From Chitinophaga rhizophila (GTDB lineage: Bacteria > Bacteroidota > Bacteroidia > Chitinophagales > Chitinophagaceae), in contig NZ_JAICCF010000001.1 of the NCBI RefSeq assembly GCF_019492185.1, positions 1,674,001-1,738,000 of the forward strand: DNA of 64,000 nucleotides. Reading direction: 5' to 3'. Shown here piece by piece: positions 18,377 through 27,944 of this stretch (its first letter is position 1; each line of letters begins with the position of its first letter). The translations under genes and the position numbers were made by a program. The notes under the pieces were generated by a model. The model was given only the letters and a program-made list of their open reading frames with translations. It was not told where the DNA came from and searched no databases.

Positions 18377-19378
18377 TCAGTGGTAGTGTAAGTTACTGAT
18401 CATCTCAAATAATAATCCTGCTCCAAGTTTTGCTGTCCGGTTATCCACATCGAGAGAGGGGTTCAATTCTGCAATATCTATCCCGGCCAGTTTACCACTT
18501 TGCAGGATATTCCGGTAACATTCCAGGAACAATCCATCCGGACGGATACCATTGTATGCCGTAGCGCTTACACCTGGTGCAAAAGCCGCTGAAAATACGT
18601 CCAGGTCAATAGTCAGGTATACATGATCCACATCCCGCAGGAACTGATTAATAGCAGCATGGACCAGTGGCTTATCCTGGAGGTGAAAAGCGTCGGCATC
18701 AACATATTGTACTTCCAGGTCTCCCGCTATACGAAAAAGCTGCTGCGTATTACTGTTAGCCTGTATACCAAGGGCCAGATAGTGAAAAGGAACACCTTCC
18801 AGGTTACAGTCCTGGGCCAGCTGCCAGAAGCTGGTACCTGATGTACTACCTTCTGTACCTGTCATGCGCAGATCGAAGTGTGCATCCATATTCAGTAGTC
18901 CTAGCTTCTCACCACGCTTCCGTCCTGTCAGGTGCTGATATATGCCATGCGCATGTCCGTAAGTGATCTCATGTCCTCCACCCAATAGTACCGGCAGATA
19001 ACCCGCCTTACGAATGCTCAGTACTGCTGCAGACAGTGAATGCTGCGCCTCCTCCAGCTGATTGTCCTTACAGATAATATCACCTGCATCAGCGAGTACC
19101 AGTTCACTATCGAAATGAACAGGGAAATTGCTACATGCAAGCCTTAATGCGGCCGGACCTTCTGCTGCACCCACACGGCCCTGATTGCGGCGTACACCTT
19201 CATCACTGGCAAACCCCAGGAAAACAACACCTTGCTGATGTGGTTTTAATACCGGTAGTGCACCTGTCAACAGATTAACCGGAATAATTCGCTGATGCCA
19301 GCGTAATAATTCTTCGGCAGTCCCGTCTATTCTTCCTGTCCAGGCAACCGGCTGCCTGTAATAATCTGGCTTTATCAT
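18377..19378 (-). CDS. hutG: Formimidoylglutamase
   Basis: Last step of histidine breakdown: N-formimidoyl-glutamate to glutamate and formamide. A 333-residue arginase-fold enzyme with the metal motifs GGGHE (133-137), NMDAHFDLR (D165, H167, D169) and TIDLDVFSAAFAPG. The arginase family also includes agmatinase and arginase, but the presence of hutI, hutU and hutH 2 kb away makes formimidoylglutamase the best reading. It is separated from them by a GH5 gene on the opposite strand and has its own promoter box a few bases before the ATG. Confidence 0.9.
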   Translation of the reverse strand: MIKPDYYRQPVAWTGRIDGTAEELLRWHQRIIPVNLLTGALPVLKPHQQGVVFLGFASDEGVRRNQGRVGAAEGPAALRLACSNFPVHFDSELVLADAGDIICKDNQLEEAQHSLSAAVLSIRKAGYLPVLLGGGHEITYGHAHGIYQHLTGRKRGEKLGLLNMDAHFDLRMTGTEGSTSGTSFWQLAQDCNLEGVPFHYLALGIQANSNTQQLFRIAGDLEVQYVDADAFHLQDKPLVHAAINQFLRDVDHVYLTIDLDVFSAAFAPGVSATAYNGIRPDGLFLECYRNILQSGKLAGIDIAELNPSLDVDNRTAKLGAGLLFEMISNLHYH

Positions 19379-19385
19379 AGTACTA

Positions 19386-19393
19386 CAAAGTTA
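19386..19393 (-). promoter_or_regulatory. Bacteroidota -7 box touching the hutG start
   Basis: The minus strand reads TAACTTTG, an exact TAnnTTTG match, only 7 bp before the hutG ATG at 19378. The mRNA would have a leader of a few bases at most. Confidence 0.55.
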
Positions 19394-19686
19394 GTACTGT
19401 TAACGGAATAGTGACGTTATCCGCGTGTTTGCACGGTAACTGACGGATAGATATCGGTATCCTATCAGTGTTATGCCGGGATTCGTGAGTGGAGGAAGAC
19501 AGAAATGTACCTGATCAATATTTTTCCCTATATTGCAGCAAACGATTGCATAAAGACCTGTAGCGACTGAATAACCTATCACCTGTAGCATAGCGCCTAT
19601 GTTTTTACCATGTCAAATTCCACGTATGTAGCCATTACAAATCCATCATAGTTTTATTATTTATCACCCTCAAAACAACTATCCAA
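19394..19686. other. Intergenic region between hutG and the GH5 gene
   Basis: Nearly 300 bp between divergent genes. Apart from the hutG promoter at its left edge, I see no clear -7 box for the GH5 gene, no strong hairpin and no plausible gene. Confidence 0.5.
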
Positions 19687-21405
19687 ATGAAGAAGATTGG
19701 AACCTACCTTTCTTTCCGGCTGGCAGCATTTGTCTTTTGCCTGCTGAGTATCACTTTACATGCCCGTGCGCAGACGCCGGTGCAGAAAAACGGCCAGTTA
19801 CGGGTTATTGGTACCAAGCTGTGTAATCAGTATGGTAACCCCATCCAGCTCAGAGGTATGAGCACACACGGTATACAATGGTATGGCTGGGGAAGCTGTC
19901 TTACTGCGGCCTCACTAGATGCGCTGGCCTATGACTGGGGTGCAGACATCCTGCGGATTTCCCTGTATGTACAGGAAGGCGGTTATGCCAGCGATCCTAC
20001 AGGTTTTACTAACCAGGTTAACAGACTGATAGAAGAAGCTACTGCACGCGGCATGTACGCACTGGTAGACTGGCATCAGCTGACTCCCGGCGACCCTAAC
20101 GAAAACCTCAGCAGGGCCAAAACGTTTTTCACTGCCATTGCCAACACGCACAAAAACAAAAACAACATCATTTATGATATCTGTAATGAGCCTAACTCTG
20201 GCGCTACCTGGGCCAGGATCAAGCTGTATGCAGATCAGATGATTCCTCACATACGCGCCATTGATAATGACGCTGTGATCCTGGTAGGTACGCATGGATG
20301 GTCTACCATGGGCTTGTCTGGGGACGGATCCTTGCAGGACATTTTCAATAATCCCCTGCAGCATGCCAATGTCATGTATACCTTTCACTTCTATGCAATG
20401 GATCACCGTACTCCCTACTTAAATCAGCTGAATACAGCGTCTGACAGACTACCTGTATTCGTCACTGAATTTGGTACCCAGGAAGCCAGCGGAGACGGCC
20501 CCAATGACTTTACTATGGCCCAGCAGTTTATTGATCTGATGGCGCGGAAAAAGATCAGCTGGACTAACTGGAATTACTCAGATGATTTCCGCTCAGGTGC
20601 GGTATGGATTACAGGTACCTGCTCTAACGGTCCATGGACGACTGCACGCCTGAAACCTGCAGGCGCGTGGATAAGGGAGCGTATATTGAACCCTGCAGAT
20701 GACTTCCCGACCGGCAATACCTGCGTACCTGTTTCTGCCAGTGCAAATGATGGCAACGTACCTGCCAACGTACAGGACAATAACTACAGTACCCGCTGGT
20801 CTGCTGAAGGAGACGGTCAATGGATCCAGTTCTGCCTGAGTAATACCACTACCGTAACAGGGGTGAATATCGCTTTCTACAATGGTACTACCCGCCGTAC
20901 TTTCTTTGATATCCTGACCAGTACCGATGGTAACAATTGGGCGAACGCTGCTACCGGCTTACAGAGCAGTGGTACTTCCAATGCATTGGAGGCATTCAAC
21001 TTTGCGGCCCGCAGCGCTAAATATGTAAGAATTGTAGGACATGGTAACAGTACCAATGCATGGAACAGCCTCACGGAAGTCAGAGTTATCAGCTCTGGTG
21101 CGGCAGCTTCCACACTGGCAGCCACGAAGATGATCCCAACGGAAAAACAGCCTGCCTCACTGACAAACTATCCTAATCCATTTAGTGAGCATAGTACAGT
21201 GAGCTTCTATCTGGACAAACCGGCCCAGGTATTACTTGCTGTATTTGATCTGAATGGTAAGCAGGTTGCTGTATTAAAACGCGGTCGCCTGGACGCAGGC
21301 CAGTACAATACCAGCCTTACAGGCACACAGCTGCCAAAAGGTGTATATACCCTGAAGCTTACTTATGGTCAGCAGGTGATCACCCGCAAAATTATCAAAC
21401 AATAA
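19687..21405 (+). CDS. Secreted GH5 endoglucanase-like enzyme with F5/8 type C and T9SS sorting domains
   Basis: 572 residues. Signal peptide 1-29 (ending ARA-Q). The GH5 catalytic domain (~35-335) contains NEP with acid/base E168 and VTEFGTQ with nucleophile E261, plus GWSTMG and HFYAMDH blocks, closest in pattern to bacterial GH5 cellulases. A discoidin/F5-8 type C domain (~345-468: WSAEGDGQWIQFCLS, KYVRIVGHG) probably binds carbohydrate. The C-terminus (~493-572, NYPNPFSEHSTVSFYL to KIIKQ) is a type A Por secretion sorting domain, so the protein leaves the cell through the type IX system. It probably cuts beta-1,4-glucans; exact specificity is not readable from sequence. Confidence 0.92.
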   Translation: MKKIGTYLSFRLAAFVFCLLSITLHARAQTPVQKNGQLRVIGTKLCNQYGNPIQLRGMSTHGIQWYGWGSCLTAASLDALAYDWGADILRISLYVQEGGYASDPTGFTNQVNRLIEEATARGMYALVDWHQLTPGDPNENLSRAKTFFTAIANTHKNKNNIIYDICNEPNSGATWARIKLYADQMIPHIRAIDNDAVILVGTHGWSTMGLSGDGSLQDIFNNPLQHANVMYTFHFYAMDHRTPYLNQLNTASDRLPVFVTEFGTQEASGDGPNDFTMAQQFIDLMARKKISWTNWNYSDDFRSGAVWITGTCSNGPWTTARLKPAGAWIRERILNPADDFPTGNTCVPVSASANDGNVPANVQDNNYSTRWSAEGDGQWIQFCLSNTTTVTGVNIAFYNGTTRRTFFDILTSTDGNNWANAATGLQSSGTSNALEAFNFAARSAKYVRIVGHGNSTNAWNSLTEVRVISSGAAASTLAATKMIPTEKQPASLTNYPNPFSEHSTVSFYLDKPAQVLLAVFDLNGKQVAVLKRGRLDAGQYNTSLTGTQLPKGVYTLKLTYGQQVITRKIIKQ

Positions 21406-21436
21406 TCAGCATATAACACGTATCCCCAACATGACA

Positions 21437-21467
21437 AAGGGTGCATCAATTGCTTTGATGCACCCTT
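21437..21467. terminator. Hairpin between the GH5 gene and hutI
   Basis: A 13-bp perfect stem, AAGGGTGCATCAA (21437-21449) with TTGATGCACCCTT (21455-21467), and a 5-nt loop between convergent genes. There is no T-run beyond the stem, so it may terminate weakly or simply protect 3' ends. Confidence 0.65.
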
Positions 21468-21487
21468 CTGCTGTCAATCAGTTATTA

Positions 21488-22714
21488 TCAGAAAACAGGC
21501 CCCCCTTCTTTCCAGACTTTCACAGGTTTCATCTTTCCCTGATAATATAAAATATCGCGGTAGTCTGCACACGGGTATGCCTGCATATCTGCTAAGTACC
21601 CTGCGGTCAGCTGACCAACATTTTCTAAAGCCAATGCCTTTGCTGCCCGGCTGGTTAGTCCTGCGAATACTTCTGCGGCGGATAGCTTCTGGGCTGCACT
21701 CAATACTGCTGCCTGTAGCAATAAATCCCCCATTGGTGCTGAACCTGGGTTCCAGTCACTCGCTATTGCTACGGCCGCACCGGCATCCAATAATTTCCTT
21801 GCCGGTGCATACTGCATACCCAGTCCCAGGGAAGCTCCTGGTAGTACAACAGCTACTATATCTGCCGCCGCCAGTAGTGAGATAGCTGCATCATCGCTGG
21901 CTTCCAGGTGATCTGCTGACAAAGCGCCTGCTGCCACTGCTACAGCTGCTCCTCCGGTAGAAAACTGATCTGCATGTACGGTTGCAGCAAAGCCCATCTC
22001 AGCAGCCTGCTGCAGAAAATGCCTGGCTGCTTCCGGAGAAAAAGCTGTTTCCTCAATGAAGATATCCACCCGTTGAGTAAGTTGTTCTGACTGGAGCACA
22101 GGTAATAAGGACTTAAGTATCCAGGCTAAATAGGCTGTATCATCACCTTCAAAATCCTTCGGCCGCATATGTGCTGCCAGGCAGGTAGGCACCAGGGTAG
22201 CTTTCGTATGACTGGCTGCTGCGCGGATGGCCTGTAACATATTCAGCTCTCCATCCATATCCAGACCATAGCCGCTTTTTACTTCAATGGTAGTCACACC
22301 TTCACGCAGATGCCTGTTGGCGCGCAGTACCGTATTGGTCATTAATACCTCCGGATCCGCAGCTCTGGTTTTAGTAACTGAATCCCATATACCACCACCT
22401 GCCCGGGCTATTTCCAGGTAAGACTTCCCTGCAATACGCATGGCATAGTCGCGGTTACGTGAACCATCAAAACAGATATGTGTATGGCAATCAATGAACC
22501 CGGGTAGTAATACCGCAGGTACTGTAATGCGGGTTACATCGCAATCGGGAAACTGGTGTTGCAACTCCTTAAAAGTGCCTGTGGCAATAATCTTTCCATT
22601 ATCTGTCACAACACCTCCATGCTCAATAATGGTGAGTTGCTCATCCTGTAACGGACCTTTCAACGGCAGGTCTGTCAGCGGTAATATCTGTGAAAAGGGG
22701 CCTATGAGTTCCAT
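21488..22714 (-). CDS. hutI: Imidazolonepropionase
   Basis: Third enzyme of histidine catabolism: imidazolone-5-propionate to N-formimidoyl-glutamate. A 408-residue amidohydrolase with the metal motif DCHTHICFDGSR (~75-86), EVKSGYGLD (~143-151), HADQF (~247-251) and IASDWNPGS (~320-328). The start is 3 bp after the hutU stop, so the two are almost certainly translated from one mRNA. Confidence 0.96.
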   Translation of the reverse strand: MELIGPFSQILPLTDLPLKGPLQDEQLTIIEHGGVVTDNGKIIATGTFKELQHQFPDCDVTRITVPAVLLPGFIDCHTHICFDGSRNRDYAMRIAGKSYLEIARAGGGIWDSVTKTRAADPEVLMTNTVLRANRHLREGVTTIEVKSGYGLDMDGELNMLQAIRAAASHTKATLVPTCLAAHMRPKDFEGDDTAYLAWILKSLLPVLQSEQLTQRVDIFIEETAFSPEAARHFLQQAAEMGFAATVHADQFSTGGAAVAVAAGALSADHLEASDDAAISLLAAADIVAVVLPGASLGLGMQYAPARKLLDAGAAVAIASDWNPGSAPMGDLLLQAAVLSAAQKLSAAEVFAGLTSRAAKALALENVGQLTAGYLADMQAYPCADYRDILYYQGKMKPVKVWKEGGPVF

Positions 22715-22717
22715 ATA

Positions 22718-24382
22718 TCAGATATTGAATTTGCCGGCGGTGGCTTTCGCTTCTTCATATCCTGCATCTGCATGACGGAAGATGCCCAGCGCCGGATCAT
22801 TGAATAATACTCTTTTCAGGCAAGCCTCTGCCCTTTCCGAGCCATCGGCCATTACGACCATGCCGGCATGTTGTGAGTATCCCATGCCTACTCCGCCGCC
22901 ATGATGGAAAGATACCCAGGTAGCGCCGCCGCCGGTATTAGCCATCAGGTTCAGCAACGTCCAGTCAGATACTGCGTCAGAACCATCTTTCATAGCTTCT
23001 GTTTCCCTGTTAGGAGAAGCTACTGAGCCACAGTCCAGGTGATCACGGCCTATTACAATAGGTGCTTTCACATTACCTGTCCTTACCAGATCATTAAATA
23101 TCAGGCCAGCCTTTTCTCTTTCACCCATTCCCAACCAGCAGATGCGTGCCGGCAGGCCCTGGAATGCCACCTGCTCCTGTGCTTTCTTCAACCAGTTGAG
23201 TAATGCTGTATTCTCTGGAAAGGCTTCCATTAATGCCCGGTCTGTGGTATAAATGTCCTCCGGATCTCCGGATAAGGCGACCCATCTGAAAGGACCTTTA
23301 CCTTCACAGAACAGCGGACGTATATATGCTGGTGTAAATCCGGGGAAGTTGAAAGCATTAGGTTCACCGCCTTCGCGGGCAAACTCACGCAGGTTATTAC
23401 CATAGTCAAACGTAATAGCGCCGCGTTCCTGCAATGCCAGCATATAACTGACATGACGGGCCATACTTTTGAGTGAACGGGCTTTATATGCTGCAGGATC
23501 TGCCTTACGAAGGGCTGCTGCTGCTTCCAGCGACAACCCATTCGGTACATACCCATTGATAGGGTCGTGGGCTGAAGTCTGATCAGTCAGTATATCAGGA
23601 ATAATGTTGTCATTGAGTAGCCTTTCCAGCATATCTCCGGCATCACTTACCAACCCTATAGACAATGCCTGGCCTTTGGCTTTGGCATCCATTGCCCAGG
23701 CTATCGCTTCTTCATAAGAATGTGTGATACGATCAATATAGCGGGTAGCCAACCGTTTACGGATACGTGATTCGTCTACATCAGCACCGAGGAATACAGC
23801 TCCCGCCATGGTTGCTGCCAGTGGTTGTGCGCCGCCCATACCACCTATACCTGCAGTGACCAGTAACTTGCCCTTGAGGTCTCCGTTGAAGTGCTGACGG
23901 CCACAGGCTACGAACGTCTCATAAGTACCTTGCAGGATACCCTGTGTGCCTATATAGATCCAGCTGCCGGCTGTCATCTGGCCATACATCATCAGGCCTT
24001 TGGCACGAAGCTCATTAAAGTGTTCCCAGGTAGCCCATTTAGGTACCAGGTTACTATTGGCCAGCATCACGCGCGGTGCCTGCGGATGTGTACGTACTAC
24101 CCCTACCGGTTTGCCTGATTGTACCAGTAATGAATGATCTTCATCCAGCTTCAGGAGTATTTCGATTATCTTCTGGAGGGCTTCCCTGTTACGTGCCGCT
24201 TGCCCGATACCGCCGTATACTACCAGTTCATCCGGATTCTCTGCTACTTCCTCATCCAGGTTATTCAAGAGCATGCGCAGGGGTGCTTCTGTCTGCCAGG
24301 AACGGGCATGCAGCTTGTTACCACGGGGTGCTTTATAATGCGGATGTGCAGCGTATGTTTTAATAAATTCCGAACTGTTCAT
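22718..24382 (-). CDS. hutU: Urocanate hydratase
   Basis: Second enzyme of histidine catabolism, hydrating urocanate to imidazolone propionate with tightly bound NAD+ as electrophile. 554 residues, matching the family, with the NAD-binding [18 protein letters not shown] block (~177-194), the active-site region around [15 protein letters not shown] and the C-terminal [16 protein letters not shown]. Its first 23 bp overlap the end of hutH, and hutI follows 3 bp after its stop. Confidence 0.97.
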   Translation of the reverse strand: MNSSEFIKTYAAHPHYKAPRGNKLHARSWQTEAPLRMLLNNLDEEVAENPDELVVYGGIGQAARNREALQKIIEILLKLDEDHSLLVQSGKPVGVVRTHPQAPRVMLANSNLVPKWATWEHFNELRAKGLMMYGQMTAGSWIYIGTQGILQGTYETFVACGRQHFNGDLKGKLLVTAGIGGMGGAQPLAATMAGAVFLGADVDESRIRKRLATRYIDRITHSYEEAIAWAMDAKAKGQALSIGLVSDAGDMLERLLNDNIIPDILTDQTSAHDPINGYVPNGLSLEAAAALRKADPAAYKARSLKSMARHVSYMLALQERGAITFDYGNNLREFAREGGEPNAFNFPGFTPAYIRPLFCEGKGPFRWVALSGDPEDIYTTDRALMEAFPENTALLNWLKKAQEQVAFQGLPARICWLGMGEREKAGLIFNDLVRTGNVKAPIVIGRDHLDCGSVASPNRETEAMKDGSDAVSDWTLLNLMANTGGGATWVSFHHGGGVGMGYSQHAGMVVMADGSERAEACLKRVLFNDPALGIFRHADAGYEEAKATAGKFNI

Positions 24383-25928
24383 GATAAATACCGTTTAAAG
24401 ATAAGTGATGGGTCAGCGCTGCATCATTGGCCACTTTGACCAGGGATTGGTTTACAATCAGCTGATGCAGTTGTTTGATATCCAGGGCAAAGATCCTGTC
24501 TTTGGCGGCGAATGATACTGTTTGCCGTACGAAGGAGTGTACTGCTTCCAGAATAGGGCCTGACTTTAACGGCCTTCTAAAATCTACCGCCTGTGCAGCA
24601 TAAAGCAGCTCTATTGCCAATATGTACTCCAGGTTATCTATTACCTGATGCAGCTTACGGCCACTGATCGAGCCCATAGACACATGGTCTTCCTGACCCA
24701 GTGAAGTGGGTACGCTATCGGCGCTGGCAGGGAAACAAAGGGTTTTATTCTCTGTTACCAGTGCAGCGGTTGTATATTGTGGTATCATAAAACCGGAGTT
24801 CAGTCCGGCGTCTTCAATCAGCAATTTAGGTAGCCCATACCGGCCTTCTATCATCATATAACAGCGGCGATCAGCAATGTTACCCAGTTCTGCGGCTGCA
24901 ACAGTGGCATAGTCCAGTGGCATAGCCAGCGGCTGACCATGGAAGTTGCCTCCGCTGATTGTATCTTCTGCACTGAAGATAATGGGGTTATCTGTTACAG
25001 CGTTCAGTTCAATTACCGTCAGCTCACGTAAGTGATGCCATGCGGTACGGGATGCACCATGTACCTGTGGCATGCAGCGCAGGGAGTATGGGTCCTGTAC
25101 ACGGCCACAGTCGGCATGAGCATCCATAATGCCTGAGTTATCCAGCATCGTCTTCAGACGGTGTGCAACCAGCTGATTACCGGGGAATGGCCTGATGGCA
25201 TGCAACCGCGGATCAAACGGACGGGCAGTACCCATCAGTCCTTCCAGTGACAAGGCACCGATAATATCGGCGGCATCCAGCGCATTGTGCATCCGCTGTA
25301 AAGCAGTAACGGCAAAGGACAATATAAACTGTGTACCATTGATCAATGCAAGACCTTCTTTAGGGCCCAGTACCACCGGTGCCAGTCCTTCGGCCTGTAA
25401 GACCGCGGCGGCAGGTTGCTTTTGTCCTTTATAGTAGACCTCTCCCAACCCTATTAATGGCAGGAATAGATGGGATAACGGTGCCAGATCACCGGAAGCG
25501 CCTACGGATCCCTTTTCAGGTACTACCGGTGTTACCTGGTGCTCTATATGCCAGATAATGCGTTCCAAGGTGGATAGTGCAGCGCCGGAATACCCCTGTG
25601 CCAATGCATGTACTTTGGTAACCAGCATTACACGGGCTACCATTTCCGGAATAGGATTCCCTATGCCAACGCTATGACTTTGCAGGATGTTATATTGTAA
25701 GGTGCGGGTATCTTCTTCTGATATCTTGGTATCGCAGAGCGGCCCAAAGCCGGTGTTGATGCCATATACTGTGCTGTGGGCAGCGACGATAGCCTGTACG
25801 TGTGCAGCGCTGGCATTAATGCGTGCAATCACTTCCGGTACCAGTACGCCGGTCAGCCGGCCTGCGGCAATATCCAGCGCTCTGGCAACGGTAAGCTGAT
25901 CAATACCGTATTTGAATTGGTGTATCAT
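24360..25928 (-). CDS. hutH: Histidine ammonia-lyase
   Basis: Deaminates L-histidine to trans-urocanate, the first step of histidine use. 522 residues with the tripeptide A144-S145-G146 (in [11 protein letters not shown]) that forms the MIO electrophile, and YGINTGFG near residues 55-62. Family length is ~500-520. It follows the MarR-type gene by 22 bp and overlaps hutU by 23 bp, so it is the first enzyme gene of a four-gene operon. Confidence 0.97.
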   Translation of the reverse strand: MIHQFKYGIDQLTVARALDIAAGRLTGVLVPEVIARINASAAHVQAIVAAHSTVYGINTGFGPLCDTKISEEDTRTLQYNILQSHSVGIGNPIPEMVARVMLVTKVHALAQGYSGAALSTLERIIWHIEHQVTPVVPEKGSVGASGDLAPLSHLFLPLIGLGEVYYKGQKQPAAAVLQAEGLAPVVLGPKEGLALINGTQFILSFAVTALQRMHNALDAADIIGALSLEGLMGTARPFDPRLHAIRPFPGNQLVAHRLKTMLDNSGIMDAHADCGRVQDPYSLRCMPQVHGASRTAWHHLRELTVIELNAVTDNPIIFSAEDTISGGNFHGQPLAMPLDYATVAAAELGNIADRRCYMMIEGRYGLPKLLIEDAGLNSGFMIPQYTTAALVTENKTLCFPASADSVPTSLGQEDHVSMGSISGRKLHQVIDNLEYILAIELLYAAQAVDFRRPLKSGPILEAVHSFVRQTVSFAAKDRIFALDIKQLHQLIVNQSLVKVANDAALTHHLSLNGIYHEQFGIY

Positions 25929-25950
25929 TATTGATTGAATTGAGCGGTAA

Positions 25951-26436
25951 TCAGTCCTTCATCGACGCCTTGATTCTTGCAGACAGGGGCGTCGCCTGTG
26001 CTGCACTTTCTATCTGCCGGATGGCTTCCAGCACCAGGCTGCTCTGCTTATGCTCCTTGGTCAACTCCTCCATGGCTGTACTAATAGCTTCCCATATGGG
26101 TTGCACCTGGTGTAGTAACTCCTCTCCTTTTTTGCTGAGCATCACTAACTGCCGGCGACCATCATCCGGACAGGGAGCAGTACGTACCAGCCCTTTCTTT
26201 TTCAGGTTAGTAACCAGCTGACTGACAGCCGAATGAGATACTTCCAGCTGTTCGGCAATATCAATCAAAGGGATATTCTGCTGCTTTGACAGGATATAAA
26301 AAACGGGGAACCAACTGGCATCAAAGGCAATACCAGCCTGCTCATACACTTTATTCACCTCCATGAGGAAGTATTCACTCAACCGCCTCAGACGGCTCCC
26401 AAAAACCAGATATCCCAACGATGCGTAAAAGCTCAT
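25951..26436 (-). CDS. MarR family transcriptional regulator (putative hut regulator)
   Basis: A 161-residue winged-helix protein. The DNA-binding core (~55-110) reads IDIAEQLEVSHSAVSQLVTNLKKKGLV followed by the wing DDGRRQLVMLS with the family's D-R pair. N- and C-terminal helices would form the dimer. It is the first gene of the run, 22 bp before hutH, and a perfect 24-bp palindrome (26442-26465) lies 5 bp before its start codon. Autoregulation and control of the hut genes is inferred from this layout; the ligand (urocanate or histidine?) is not known. Confidence 0.88.
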   Translation of the reverse strand: MSFYASLGYLVFGSRLRRLSEYFLMEVNKVYEQAGIAFDASWFPVFYILSKQQNIPLIDIAEQLEVSHSAVSQLVTNLKKKGLVRTAPCPDDGRRQLVMLSKKGEELLHQVQPIWEAISTAMEELTKEHKQSSLVLEAIRQIESAAQATPLSARIKASMKD

Positions 26437-26441
26437 AATAA

Positions 26442-26465
26442 AATTATATAAGCACTTATATAATT
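26442..26465 (-). promoter_or_regulatory. Palindromic operator candidate in front of marR-hutHUI
   Basis: AATTATATAAG (26442-26452), a 2-bp spacer and CTTATATAATT (26455-26465) form a perfect 11-bp inverted repeat. Its size and symmetry suit a dimeric MarR repressor. It sits between a -7-like element (minus-strand TATTATTG, 26478-26471, 7 of 8 positions) and the start codon at 26436, i.e. over the expected transcription start, where binding would block transcription. Confidence 0.65.
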
Positions 26466-26475
26466 AGGTACAATA

Positions 26476-26499
26476 ATAAGGAATTTCTCAATTCCTTAT
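26476..26499. repeat. Second inverted repeat in the SET/marR gap
   Basis: ATAAGGAATT (26476-26485) and AATTCCTTAT (26490-26499) are perfect reverse complements around 4 bases. It follows the SET-domain gene and precedes marR, both on the minus strand. It is AU-rich and has no T-run, so it may be a weak terminator or a second regulatory site. Confidence 0.6.
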
Positions 26500-26536
26500 C
26501 AAATTTCTATAGAAAGGCGATGGCCTTTGCCTGTCG

Positions 26537-26926
26537 TTATTTCTTCCTTACGTCGAACCAAACAGGAGACGAATCAGTCACATCACCATTATAGTTGATG
26601 CTCAGTTCTTCCCCTTTTTTAATTTCCCTGCGGGTGATGATACTCATCGTTTCAGCTTCAAAATCCATTTCGTACTCACAGTTAGGTTCGTAAGAGTGGT
26701 TGTAGATGGAACAAAGACCAAGCGCAATGCAGGAGCGGGTTTCCCTTACGCCCCATAAGAAAATGTAATTGTGCAGTTTCGTTTTATCGACAATCTCGGT
26801 ATCATCGTAAGACAAAACAAGTACAGGCGAAGTTTCAATGCGGGTACCGGCAGGTATTCTTTCTTTAGTAAAAACGCCGCGGCCTTTGCCTTTTGTCTTG
26901 TCTACGTATAAATATGGCTTGATCAT
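26537..26926 (-). CDS. Small SET-domain protein (putative lysine methyltransferase)
   Basis: A 129-residue protein that is essentially one SET domain: GKGRGVFTKERIPAGT near the N-terminus, the pseudoknot motif NHSYEPNC (~75-82) and GEELSINYNG (~105-114), whose Asn/Tyr bind S-adenosylmethionine and the lysine channel. There is no pre-SET or post-SET cysteine cluster. SET proteins methylate lysines in eukaryotes; stand-alone bacterial ones have few known targets. Cytoplasmic, single gene. Confidence 0.88.
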   Translation of the reverse strand: MIKPYLYVDKTKGKGRGVFTKERIPAGTRIETSPVLVLSYDDTEIVDKTKLHNYIFLWGVRETRSCIALGLCSIYNHSYEPNCEYEMDFEAETMSIITRREIKKGEELSINYNGDVTDSSPVWFDVRKK

Positions 26927-26994
26927 AATAATGTGTAAAGGAACCGTAAAATAAAGGTAAAGCAGGAAGTTATCAAAATCATGTGTAAAATTTT

Positions 26995-27002
26995 TACGTT
27001 TG
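26995..27002 (+). promoter_or_regulatory. Bacteroidota -7 box before the bestrophin gene
   Basis: TACGTTTG matches TAnnTTTG and ends 21 bp before the ATG at 27024. Confidence 0.5.
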
Positions 27003-27023
27003 TAGAAATGTATAGTATAATAT

Positions 27024-27893
27024 ATGATCGACTACAACCCTAAGGCCTGGTTCACCTTTATATTCCGCTTTCATAAAGCAGATACGGTCAGGAAGCTGAT
27101 ACCCATGTTTATAGCTTTGTCTGCCTACTCTGCACTGATCGCATTCCTCGAACTGGAGCTCCTGCATCTGTCCCCCAATAGCGACCTCAAACAAGTAACC
27201 CTGGTCCACTCCTTACTTGGCTTTGTTATCTCACTGCTACTGGTGTTCCGCACCAATTCGGCTTATGACCGCTGGTGGGAAGGACGAAAGTTATGGGGAT
27301 CGCTGGTGAACAACTCCCGCAACCTGGCGCTGAAATTGAATGCCATACTACCGGCTTCCAATACGGCTTCCCGTGAGTACTTCAGGATGATGATCGGCAA
27401 CTACCCCTTCAGCCTGAAGAACCATCTGCGTAACAAGTATATCCCGGAAGAATTTCAACAGGCCGAGCGTATGCAGCTGCAGCCAGAGAAGCATGTGCCT
27501 AACCAGATTGCTGCACAGATCATGGTTCATGTCCACGAACTGTACCGTCAGGGACAGATCAGCGGGGAACAGTTACTCAGTCTCAACCCGGAGCTGTTAT
27601 CCTTTACTGATATATGCGGTGCCTGTGAACGGATCAAGAATACCCCTATTCCTTTTTCTTACAGCATATTCATTAAAAAGTTTATCTTTTTCTTTGTAAT
27701 GACCCTGCCGATTGGCTATGTATTCACCCTGCACTACCTCATCATACCAGTTGTCGTATTCGTTTTCTACGTGCTGGCCAGTCTTGAGCTGATTGCGGAA
27801 GAGATAGAAGACCCCTTTGGATTTGACGCCAACGACCTTCCTACAGATACGATTTCGGGCAATATCCGCAAACATGTGGCAGAGATATTGTAA
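27024..27893 (+). CDS. Bestrophin family ion channel
   Basis: 289 residues with the bacterial bestrophin signature: NSAYDRWWEGRKLWGSLVNNSRNLAL (~75-100, split over the second helix and following loop), four hydrophobic helices (~27-45, ~58-76, ~213-232, ~235-255) and a C-terminal EEIEDPFGFDANDLPTD acidic motif (~258-274). Bacterial members form pentameric channels, usually cation-selective, in the inner membrane. It is 51 bp before mgtE, so a shared role in ion balance is possible. Confidence 0.92.
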   Translation: MIDYNPKAWFTFIFRFHKADTVRKLIPMFIALSAYSALIAFLELELLHLSPNSDLKQVTLVHSLLGFVISLLLVFRTNSAYDRWWEGRKLWGSLVNNSRNLALKLNAILPASNTASREYFRMMIGNYPFSLKNHLRNKYIPEEFQQAERMQLQPEKHVPNQIAAQIMVHVHELYRQGQISGEQLLSLNPELLSFTDICGACERIKNTPIPFSYSIFIKKFIFFFVMTLPIGYVFTLHYLIIPVVVFVFYVLASLELIAEEIEDPFGFDANDLPTDTISGNIRKHVAEIL

Positions 27894-27944
27894 TGTAGGA
27901 CCTCAACTTTCTTTAATTTCGCCTCACTGACAGCATTTTGGACT

